Positions 1 to 5,376 of a stretch of 9,526 bases of DNA are shown in pieces; the first letter of the stretch is position 1, and the number at the start of each line of letters is the position of its first letter. The notes beneath the pieces were generated by a model, which saw only the letters and a list, made by a program, of their open reading frames with translations, had not been told where the DNA came from and made no database searches. The position numbers and the translations under genes were made by a program. Source of the stretch: Holophagae bacterium (GTDB taxonomy: Bacteria > Acidobacteriota > Thermoanaerobaculia > Thermoanaerobaculales > Sulfomarinibacteraceae); the NCBI GenBank assembly GCA_030609785.1, contig JAUWTC010000055.1:1-9526 (forward strand), in the 5' to 3' direction.

Positions 1-860
1 ACGGCGAGAGGGAGGGCCGCGGACGGTTCGACCAGCAGCTTGGCCCGTTCCCACAGCAAACGCATTGCCCGGATGATGGTCTCTTCCTGGGCGGTCACAA
101 TCCCTTGTGTCAGCGTTCTGATGATACGGAAGGTGCGTTCGGACAGAGAGGTCAGCAGTCCGTCGGCGATAGTTTTGGGTTGGACCGAAGGGTAAAGGGC
201 GCCATCCCGGAGTGAGCGGAAGGCGTCGTCGGCGCCAGACGGTTCGGCGCCCCAGACTGACGCGTCGGGCCGGAGGCCGGATGCAGCGATCGCCGTGCCC
301 GAGAGGAGGCCCCCGCCGCCTACCGGGGCCAGGAGGGTATCGATCAACGGGACGTCGGCGAGCAATTCGAGGGCCGCGGTGCCTTGACCGGCGATGACCC
401 GTGGGTTGTCGTAGGGATGAATAAACGTGGCCCCGGTTCGGGCCACAACTTTGGCTAGAGCGGTCTCCCGCGCCTCGAGAGTTGGTTTGCACTCGGTGAT
501 CGTTGCTCCGTAGCCTGCGACTGCCGCCCTTTTGACCGGAGGTGCGGAAGATGGCATGACGATGTACGCCGGGATGCCTCGGAGGGCCGCCGCTCGGGCC
601 AGGGCGGCGCCGTGGTTGCCCGAGGAATGGGTTGCGACCCCGCGGGCAGCCTCGGTGTCACTGAGGGAAAAGACCGCGTTGGTGGCCCCTCGGGCCTTGA
701 AGGCGCCGACCTTCTGCAGGTGTTCACACTTGAAGACCAGCCGTGCATTGGTCAGTCGGTCCAGGGTCGCACAGGTGGCAACCGGAGTTCGATGAACGTG
801 GGTCGCGATGCGATTGGCTGCAGCCACGACATCAGCGAAATCGGGGTCGTCTTTCTTCAC
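1..860 (-). CDS. Serine/threonine dehydratase or serine racemase (fold-type II PLP enzyme), C-terminus cut by window edge
   Basis: The sequence shows 286 residues in one open frame. Lys55 in VGAFKARGA is the expected Schiff-base lysine. SSGNHGAAL (residues 79-87) is the PLP phosphate/ring loop and includes Ser80, which aligns with the re-face serine of eukaryotic-type serine racemase. GGGG (181-184) is the phosphate-binding glycine loop. EPSGADD, followed by a PKTIADGL segment, resembles the Mg-site region of serine racemase and biodegradative threonine dehydratase. Positions match human serine racemase to within a few residues, and the family is about 320 aa, so roughly 35 residues and the C-terminal Ser/Cys loop are missing. 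The start is GTG at 858-860, which overlaps the TGA of the upstream acyltransferase gene. This implies translational coupling and a cytoplasmic partner of that membrane protein. Known family activities are deamination of L-Ser/L-Thr to 2-oxo acids and Ser racemisation. The sequence alone cannot choose between them. No ACT regulatory domain is visible, but the end is cut off. Confidence 0.9.
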   Translation of the reverse strand, partial: MKKDDPDFADVVAAANRIATHVHRTPVATCATLDRLTNARLVFKCEHLQKVGAFKARGATNAVFSLSDTEAARGVATHSSGNHGAALARAAALRGIPAYIVMPSSAPPVKRAAVAGYGATITECKPTLEARETALAKVVARTGATFIHPYDNPRVIAGQGTAALELLADVPLIDTLLAPVGGGGLLSGTAIAASGLRPDASVWGAEPSGADDAFRSLRDGALYPSVQPKTIADGLLTSLSERTFRIIRTLTQGIVTAQEETIIRAMRLLWERAKLLVEPSAALPLA

Positions 861-2188
861 TTTCGTGCCGAACGGGCTGCCGTCGTGGCGAAGGCAAAGC
901 CGATCAACGGCAAGAGAAGTGGGACCCAGCGCAGGCCGAGCCAGCCGGGACCGCCGATGCCGCCAATGGCCAGCATGGCCAGACCGAGGCAGGTGATCGC
1001 GATGCCGAGCAGTTGCCGCCAAACAGGCGCCGAACCGCAGGGTTTGCCGGGCCGCTCGAATCGGGAAAAAGTCAGAAGGAAGGGCAAGGTGGCAACCGCG
1101 TAAATCAGAAGCCACACAGGACGAATGGCCCACCACAGGCTCGAGTCAGGCTGGGCCGACAGAAGCGTCGGCCACACCCAGAAGGCCAGGCCGACAAGGA
1201 GCATCATCACGGTGGAGTGCCACAGGAAGATCGTCATGATCATCCCGTTGATCAGGATGGTTGTGGCCCACGGACGCCTTCGCGAGAGCCAACGCTTGAG
1301 CGGTGCTTCAAAAGCAAGGACCAGACCTATCTGAGCGGCGCCCAATGCCAGTAGGGGCAGTTTGGGCGGCAGGGTATTGCTGATGGCGTCTGAGGGCACG
1401 CCGACCAGGCTCAAGGGGTAGGGGCCGAGTTGGGTCAGAGCGAAAAGGGACAGGAGACCGCCGGCAAACAGCAACAACCCCGTGCGAAGACCGGTGAGCC
1501 GGCGGTCATGCCACGCATAGCCCGTCTGGTGGACTGCCAACCAGACGAAGGGGTAGTTGAGCCAGGCGAGGGTGTGCTGGTCGGCGGTGAAGAAGGCAAC
1601 ATCTATCAGCGCGGCGGCGACGATGGGCACGAGGATCGAGGCGAGGCCCCAACTCTGCCACGCTCGATGTGTCAGGGGCACCAAGGCGACCACCAGGATG
1701 TAAACCGCCAGGAACCACACCGGGATCAGGGCCACCTTGGAACCGATGAAGATCATGGTGGGGCCGACGCCGTTGGCGTTGGCGATTGCCACCATGACGG
1801 CCCACATGCCGATCAGGGGCATGACCGGTCCGATCAGCCGGCGGATTCGACTGTCAAACCAGGCGCCAAAGCCGAGGTTCTTTCGCAGGGCCGACTGCCA
1901 GGAAATGGAGTTCGAGTACCCGCCGACGAAGACGAAGCCCGGCATCACCTGGAAGAGCCAGGTCAACCACTGGGACCACGGCGCCAGGTCGAGGATGTGA
2001 GAGTAGGCTGGAATGCCGTTCGAGAAATAGGGCGCGGAAATCACCCAGTGTCCCAAGACAACGGCGAGGATTGACAGCGCTCGGAGAAAGTCAACCGTCC
2101 GGTTGCGGTTTTCCGGGGTCCGGTCGGCCATCCAAAGGGCCTTTGCCCAGAGACCCGGTGGCGGGGTTTCGACGTGTGGCTTGTTCAT
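857..2188 (-). CDS. Acyltransferase-3 family integral membrane protein
   Basis: A 443-residue, strongly hydrophobic protein with about ten or eleven likely membrane helices from residue 33 to the C-terminus. The RTVDFLRALSILAVVLGHW segment near residues 30-48 is typical of the acyltransferase-3 (Acyl_transf_3) family, with the conserved His47 after an Arg-rich DxLR stretch. A PVWFLAVYILV segment (156-166) and an MTIFLWHS segment (318-325) are further family hallmarks. Known members move acetyl or other acyl groups onto exported sugars and envelope polymers, and one such domain forms the membrane half of VanT serine racemase. The ATG at 2186-2188 was chosen because it sits just before the family-like N-terminus. 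The frame stays open for 61 more codons upstream, but that extension is Pro/Arg-rich and overlaps intergenic inverted repeats. There is no Shine-Dalgarno sequence. A TATACT box lies six bases ahead, suggesting a leaderless message. The stop overlaps the next start (GTGA). The substrate is unknown. Confidence 0.87.
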   Translation of the reverse strand: MNKPHVETPPPGLWAKALWMADRTPENRNRTVDFLRALSILAVVLGHWVISAPYFSNGIPAYSHILDLAPWSQWLTWLFQVMPGFVFVGGYSNSISWQSALRKNLGFGAWFDSRIRRLIGPVMPLIGMWAVMVAIANANGVGPTMIFIGSKVALIPVWFLAVYILVVALVPLTHRAWQSWGLASILVPIVAAALIDVAFFTADQHTLAWLNYPFVWLAVHQTGYAWHDRRLTGLRTGLLLFAGGLLSLFALTQLGPYPLSLVGVPSDAISNTLPPKLPLLALGAAQIGLVLAFEAPLKRWLSRRRPWATTILINGMIMTIFLWHSTVMMLLVGLAFWVWPTLLSAQPDSSLWWAIRPVWLLIYAVATLPFLLTFSRFERPGKPCGSAPVWRQLLGIAITCLGLAMLAIGGIGGPGWLGLRWVPLLLPLIGFAFATTAARSARK

Positions 2189-2194
2189 GAAGGG

Positions 2195-2200
2195 AGTATA
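2195..2200 (-). promoter_or_regulatory. Candidate -10 box for a leaderless acyltransferase transcript
   Basis: On the minus strand TATACT lies six bases before the chosen ATG (2188), and no Shine-Dalgarno-like purine run lies in between. That spacing would put transcription start at or next to the A of the ATG. No convincing -35 hexamer is visible 16-18 bases upstream in this GC-rich stretch, so the call rests on one hexamer plus the missing ribosome binding site. Confidence 0.3.
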
Positions 2201-2297
2201 GGGGAGACGCGGCGGCTGCCCGCGAGGGCGTCCCTCTCGGACGGCGCGTGGCGGACGGTGATGCGGGAAAACATGAGCGCCCCTCCCAGACGGGACG

Positions 2298-2370
2298 TGC
2301 CAGATATGGCTTTCTTCACCAGGCGGGCATCCCAATGACGGAGTCGATGCGAAGAAAGCCATGCCTGGCA
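2298..2370. repeat. Long inverted repeat (6 + 12 bp arms) in the intergenic region
   Basis: ATGGCTTTCTTC at 2306-2317 is perfectly inverted at 2351-2362. Two unpaired bases further out, TGCCAG (2298-2303) pairs with CTGGCA (2365-2370). The result is a stem of 18 perfect pairs with one 2-base internal loop around a 33-base loop. No T-run follows on either strand, so it does not look like an ordinary terminator. It could be a miniature element, a REP-like dispersed repeat, or part of a structured RNA upstream of the acyltransferase gene. No function is assigned. Confidence 0.6.
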
Positions 2371-2433
2371 ATCCACGGCGACACCCTCAGCAATCGAATC
2401 TCGGTTGAGGGCAGTAGGCCGCCGAGGTCCTTT

Positions 2434-2481
2434 CCCGGAGGGGCGATGCTCACCTGGCTTCTGAAATGATGCCCCTCCGGG
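2434..2481. repeat. Perfect 11-bp inverted repeat, intergenic
   Basis: CCCGGAGGGGC (2434-2444) is inverted exactly as GCCCCTCCGGG (2471-2481) around a 26-base loop. Neither side has a T-run. It lies about 65 bases from the larger inverted repeat at 2298-2370, and between them CCCTCA and TGAGGG (near 2383-2410) form a smaller stem. The whole 2298-2481 segment may therefore be one structured unit, either a dispersed repeat or a non-coding RNA. No known riboswitch class was recognised. Confidence 0.55.
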
Positions 2482-2540
2482 GAATGATCGAGCGGGGGTG
2501 CGCTTGCGCGACACCGAAGGCCGGTGTTGGGATGCAGCGG

Positions 2541-2606
2541 CCGAGACCGGGACCGCGACAGGGTCGATGTCAGAGTCAGCGTCTGGTTCCGCGACCGCGA
2601 CTGGGC
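2541..2606. repeat. Degenerate hexanucleotide tandem repeat (about 11 units)
   Basis: Read in steps of six from 2541 the plus strand gives ccgaga, ccggga, ccgcga, cagggt, cgatgt, cagagt, cagcgt, ctggtt, ccgcga, ccgcga, ctgggc. Nearly every unit starts with C and has G at position 3, with a consensus close to CCGCGA. It is non-coding by position. In minus-strand translation it would give a Val/Ala/Asp/Pro-rich low-complexity peptide without a credible gene around it. It looks like an old simple-sequence expansion. Confidence 0.5.
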
Positions 2607-2624
2607 CTGCCTTTGGGAATACGT

Positions 2625-2661
2625 CCAAGAAAAGAAAAAGGCGGGGATAACCCCCGCCTTT
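2625..2661 (-). terminator. Rho-independent terminator downstream of the haemoglobin lipoprotein gene
   Basis: On the minus strand AAAGGCGGGG (2661-2652), a 5-base loop, and CCCCGCCTTT (2646-2637) form a 10-bp stem, seven pairs of which are G:C. It is followed by a T-rich tail (TTCTTTTCTT). It starts about 145 bases after the stop at 2807 and is the only strong terminator in this intergenic stretch. The plus-strand orientation ends in TTTCCC and is much weaker. Confidence 0.75.
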
Positions 2662-2682
2662 CCCGGAAATCTGGTCCGGCCA

Positions 2683-2696
2683 GGGTTATCCCCGCC
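2683..2696 (-). promoter_or_regulatory. Third arm able to compete with the terminator stem
   Basis: GGGTTATCCCCGCC at 2683-2696 is an exact inverted copy of 2640-2653 (14 bp, 29 bases between the arms). In the minus-strand RNA this arm is made first. It could pair with the loop and 3' half of the terminator hairpin, excluding the terminator stem, in the geometry of an antiterminator. It may equally be a chance duplication. Regulation is inferred only from base pairing. Confidence 0.35.
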
Positions 2697-2722
2697 CAGA
2701 TAAACAATACCTTCTTGGTCTT

Positions 2723-2748
2723 CCCTTTGCGAACTTCGCGTCTTGGCG
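2723..2748 (-). repeat. Sequence resembling a widespread CGCCAAGACGC-type intergenic repeat
   Basis: The minus strand reads CGCCAAGACGCGAAGTTCGC followed by AAAGGG. It closely resembles the short 'CGCCAAGACGCAAAG...' repeat found between genes in many unrelated bacterial genomes. That likeness is from memory and was not searched. It contains a small GCGAA/TTCGC inverted repeat. It lies between the haemoglobin gene and its terminator. Confidence 0.4.
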
Positions 2749-2806
2749 ATTCAATCGTCTTCTTGTTCGTGCCGCATCAGGTTGGCGTCTGATTTTCCCA
2801 AACAGA

Positions 2807-3379
2807 TCAGCTCTCGGTCGTGACCACTTGCGGCCTCAGACCGACGAAGGCACAGAGCAATTCCTGTTTCTCATCCTCGCCCCAGCCTGCAAAATCCATC
2901 CCTTTTCCGAGGTCGCTGCCTGCGGCAAGGAACATAGCGTTGTTCATATTCATATGGGCATGAGCGTCGACCATGTTTCGGCCGTCATACTCGCCTTGGC
3001 CGCCGGTTGCCAGAACGAGGAAATCGGTGACCTGCTCGGTCAGATGAGCGGGATCGACGCCTTCCATCAGATGCTTGATGGGCTCGTTGATCTGGTGGAG
3101 GCGAACTGTCTCAGCGACTGCTTTGTGAATACCGTCACGGCCGCCGACCCGGTTGAATAGGGCGTTCTCGGCCTGGCGGGCGGCCATTGCGGGTTGCGCC
3201 TCGGCGCACATGGCCTCAAGCCCGGCAACCTGTTCGTCCGGGGTGGGGGCCGGAGCTTCCTGAACCTGAGTTTCGGGTTGGGGCGCTGCGGCCTCCTGGG
3301 AGACTTCAGTTCCGCCGCAGGCAGCCAAAAGACCGGTCAGGGCACAGAGTGTCGGGATTAGGATATTTCTGATTTTCAT
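2807..3379 (-). CDS. Lipoprotein with group 1 truncated haemoglobin domain
   Basis: A 190-residue protein. Residues 1-20 form a signal peptide ending in a lipobox (LAAC, Cys21), so it is probably lipid-anchored outside the cytoplasm. Residues 22-70 are an Ala/Pro/Glu/Gln-rich linker. Residues 74-186 match the truncated haemoglobin group 1 pattern: LFNRVGGRDGI at the start, a DFLVLATGG segment, a YDGRNM segment, then His140 as the likely proximal haem ligand, and a closing GLRPQVV. The usual distal B10 tyrosine appears to be replaced (around Val92), which would alter O2/NO handling. Cys58 and Cys176 could form a disulfide in an oxidising compartment. The ATG at 3377-3379 is preceded by a strong GAGGAGG site (about 3386-3392), which excludes an in-frame ATG 18 codons upstream. 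The gene has its own candidate promoter and terminator, so it is probably monocistronic. Likely roles are O2 or NO binding or detoxification at the envelope, but the ligand chemistry is not known. Confidence 0.88.
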   Translation of the reverse strand: MKIRNILIPTLCALTGLLAACGGTEVSQEAAAPQPETQVQEAPAPTPDEQVAGLEAMCAEAQPAMAARQAENALFNRVGGRDGIHKAVAETVRLHQINEPIKHLMEGVDPAHLTEQVTDFLVLATGGQGEYDGRNMVDAHAHMNMNNAMFLAAGSDLGKGMDFAGWGEDEKQELLCAFVGLRPQVVTTES

Positions 3380-3423
3380 GGTGCTTCCTCCTCGTTGTTT
3401 CCAGCAGATTAATAATAATACTG

Positions 3424-3452
3424 AGACTAACACTCAATGGTGAAATGGTCAA
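3424..3452 (-). promoter_or_regulatory. Candidate sigma70-type promoter of the haemoglobin lipoprotein gene
   Basis: The minus strand has TTGACC (3452-3447), a 17-base spacer, then TAGTCT (3429-3424). The -35 matches 5 of 6 consensus bases and the -10 only 3 of 6. An AT-rich run (TAAATATATA) directly upstream of the -35 looks like an UP element and stands out in this GC-rich window. The predicted leader is about 40 bases and contains an AT-rich run (TATTATTATTAAT) and the Shine-Dalgarno site. Confidence 0.42.
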
Positions 3453-3491
3453 TATATATTTAGGAGGGGCCAATTCCGGTGTTTTGATCTG

Positions 3492-3506
3492 ATAGAGGGC
3501 CTCTAT
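3492..3506. promoter_or_regulatory. Short palindrome upstream of the haemoglobin promoter
   Basis: ATAGAGG-G-CCTCTAT is a 7-bp perfect palindrome around one central base. It lies about 40 bases upstream of the proposed -35 box and 17 bases beyond the stop of the iminopeptidase remnant. The position would suit an activator site. It could also be a weak terminator relic. No regulator is recognised. Confidence 0.3.
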
Positions 3507-3522
3507 GAACTCCGGAGTCGCT

Positions 3523-3681
3523 TCACTCCTTGAGATTGTTCAGGAAGTCCAAAACCCCGCCGAAATGCGCGTCTTCGTCATCCCAATTGGAGATGACGAG
3601 ACCTCGGGGTTGTTCCTGGTATTTGAGGACGTATTCGATGCCGAGCATGCCGCCGCAGGACTGTCCGATAACGTTGGATTC
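3523..3681 (-). pseudogene. Remnant of a proline iminopeptidase (alpha/beta hydrolase) gene with N-terminal loss and internal deletion
   Basis: Fifty-two codons followed by TGA, between the FG-GAP gene and the haemoglobin gene. The first half (NVIGQSCGGMLGIEYVLKYQ, then EQPRGLVISN) closely matches the nucleophile-elbow region of proline iminopeptidase, usually GNSWGG or GQSWGG followed by MLAIEYALKY. It includes the GxSxG serine. The second half (WDDEDAHFGGVLDFLNNLKE) resembles the family's last 20 residues, usually a DDqe-Y--gl--FL pattern. These two parts are normally separated by well over 100 residues holding the lid and the catalytic Asp/His. Directly upstream the frame meets TGA (3682-3684), and the usual N-terminal 100 residues are absent because the FG-GAP gene ends at 3705. 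No start codon or ribosome site is present. It is therefore a decayed fragment, assigned by motif recall and not by a database search. Confidence 0.75.
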
Positions 3682-3704
3682 TCACCGAAAGGACCCCCTT
3701 CTGT

Positions 3705-5297
3705 TCAGTCCGCAGTGTTGGGCGCTCGAAGTGCGTGGGTGGCCCCATTTGGCTGGTTCCACCACATGGTGAGGTCACGGAAGATGGGTGAATCCTGTCC
3801 ATTTTGGGACTTCATCGTCACCCGATACTGGAGATATTGCCGCCAGGGGCAAAGCATGACTACGGGTTTTTGGATCTCGGGGGACCAGGGCCCGAGGCCG
3901 GCCGGGTCGTCGCCACTCCGGACGCTCAGCGTGAGGCTGCCCCCAGACGGAACCGAGGCGCGCCACCGGATCCCATTGATGCCCTGGCTTTGACCGAGGT
4001 CGAGAACCGAGCTCTCGAGGGTTCCTGACGGAATGAATTCGGTGATTTCCCACCAGGCGATCTCACCCAAAGTTGGGGAGGTCCCGATGACATCGAGGTC
4101 ACCGTCGCCGTTGATGTCGGCCGGAAAGGCGGTCACCGGGGAAATAAAGGTGCCATCGACCAAGAAGCGTTGCCACGCCTCGGGGTCGGATGGGTCTTGA
4201 CGGTACCAGTAGAGTGAGTCAAGCGTCCACGGGGCGACGAGGAGATCGGTGGCGCCATCGCCGTTGAGGTCGGCCGCAATGATGTAGTGCCCGCCAATAC
4301 AGATCGGGTCAACGAGGTACTCGTTCCAGGTAACCGGGATGCCTCCGCTGTTGCGCCACCAGCGGAGTTGGCCGTTGAAGGCTGTGGCCGCCAGGTCCAT
4401 TCGGCCGTCCCCGTCGATGTCGGCGGCCGTTGCATACCGCACCCCGTACATACCGGTGCCGATGACTTGAGGAGTCCACGATGTACCGTCGCCCTGGTCG
4501 TTGAGGAAGAGCACGACTTCACCGGTGTCGGCCGAGGTGCCGACGATGTCAATATCACCGTCACCGTCAGCGTCGAAGCCAAAGGCGGAGTGGGCCGTCG
4601 GGAAATCGTCTTCGATCATCAGGCGGGGCCAGCTCTCGGGTTCGCCGTCATTTCGCCACCAGGCGATGTAGGCGCCGCTCCACGAGGTGCTGGCGACATC
4701 TGGGTCACCGTCGCCGTCGATATCAGCTACGAAGAGATTGCAGGCGACCGGGAGGTTGCTTTCAATCGTGAACCGCGTCCAGGTTGGCGGATCTCCCCCC
4801 TCGTTTCGCCACCACATCACATTGTTGCCTGGGGTCTGGGCGGCGGCGACCAGGTCGAGGTCACCGTCGCCGTCCACATCCACCGGATGAACCGAGGTGC
4901 CGCCCCTGTAGGCGTTGTCGACGACGTGCTCCGTCCAGGTTACGGGGTTGGTGCCGCTGTTGAACCAGATGATCACTTCACGGGAACGATCAGTCGTTCC
5001 GATGACGTCGACGTCTCCGTCACCGTCGAAATCGGTCGCGTAGAGTCCATAGGCACCGTCATGACCACTGGCGATCAGGTGTTTGACCGGGGTTTCGAGT
5101 GGCTCGGAGGAAAGGGCCAATTGACCCGGAACCGCCAGCCAGGAGATCCCGGCCGACTCTCCGAAACCGTCTCCAAAGGTGGGCAGGGGCGCCTCACTCT
5201 TCGGTCCGGCGGACCAGTCGGTCTGGGTAGTTTCCTCTGCGGAAATTGACGCAATCGGTACGAGAATGATGAGTATGGCAAGCAGGATCGCAGACAT
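3705..5297 (-). CDS. Secreted seven-repeat FG-GAP/VCBS beta-propeller protein
   Basis: A 530-residue protein. Residues 1-20 form a hydrophobic signal ending in ISA before Glu-Glu, without a basic n-region. Seven calcium-type DxDGDGDxD loops begin at residues 89, 140, 192, 242, 293, 343 and 394. The regular 50-52 residue spacing is that of FG-GAP/VCBS blades, and seven blades would close one integrin-like propeller. Most blades end in an aromatic strand such as WWRN. Residues about 422-515 form a separate beta-rich domain (SSVLDLG, WSPEI, YLQYRV, SPIFRDLTMWW) often seen after FG-GAP blades in secreted proteins. Loops 5 and 6 are less acidic than the others. The ATG is preceded by AAGGGGG, and no other start fits before the upstream TGA. 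It lies 79 bases after the oligopeptidase gene. The protein ends abruptly (HALRAPNTAD) without the sorting domain many relatives carry. The ligand is unknown. Confidence 0.88.
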   Translation of the reverse strand: MSAILLAILIILVPIASISAEETTQTDWSAGPKSEAPLPTFGDGFGESAGISWLAVPGQLALSSEPLETPVKHLIASGHDGAYGLYATDFDGDGDVDVIGTTDRSREVIIWFNSGTNPVTWTEHVVDNAYRGGTSVHPVDVDGDGDLDLVAAAQTPGNNVMWWRNEGGDPPTWTRFTIESNLPVACNLFVADIDGDGDPDVASTSWSGAYIAWWRNDGEPESWPRLMIEDDFPTAHSAFGFDADGDGDIDIVGTSADTGEVVLFLNDQGDGTSWTPQVIGTGMYGVRYATAADIDGDGRMDLAATAFNGQLRWWRNSGGIPVTWNEYLVDPICIGGHYIIAADLNGDGATDLLVAPWTLDSLYWYRQDPSDPEAWQRFLVDGTFISPVTAFPADINGDGDLDVIGTSPTLGEIAWWEITEFIPSGTLESSVLDLGQSQGINGIRWRASVPSGGSLTLSVRSGDDPAGLGPWSPEIQKPVVMLCPWRQYLQYRVTMKSQNGQDSPIFRDLTMWWNQPNGATHALRAPNTAD

Positions 5298-5376
5298 CGG
5301 AACCCCCTTGATCTCAGAATCGTTCCCTGTTCGGTACGGATTCCAATTTCAGGAGTTTCAGTGATCCTGGCCGTGA

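Noticed and set aside
1430..2074. 214-codon open frame on the plus strand
   Set aside because: It is antisense to the membrane acyltransferase. It is charged and repetitive, with no domain or ribosome site.
2189..2371. 61-codon N-terminal extension of the acyltransferase
   Set aside because: It is Pro/Arg/Gly-rich and unlike a membrane-protein N-terminus, and it overlaps the 2298-2370 inverted repeat. The later ATG gives a family-like start.
2185..2628. 147-codon minus-strand frame in the intergenic region
   Set aside because: It runs through several inverted repeats and the hexamer tract, has no recognisable domain or ribosome site, and its end overlaps the acyltransferase start.
3434..3452. 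FNR-like site near TTGACC
   Set aside because: The half sites do not form the TTGAT-N4-ATCAA palindrome. Only a CCATT direct repeat is seen.
3505..3993. 162-codon plus-strand frame over the iminopeptidase remnant
   Set aside because: It is antisense to the remnant and to the end of the FG-GAP gene. The minus-strand reading has recognisable family sequence.
4287..5249. 320-codon open frame on the plus strand
   Set aside because: It mirrors the repetitive Asp/Gly codons of the FG-GAP gene (VTVTVSVE-like runs). This is an antisense artefact of GC-rich repeat DNA.
5298..5376. Promoter or terminator between the oligopeptidase and FG-GAP genes
   Set aside because: Only a 5-bp TGATC/GATCA hairpin without a T-run and a poor TTGGAA/ACGATT pair are present. 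This is too weak to call.
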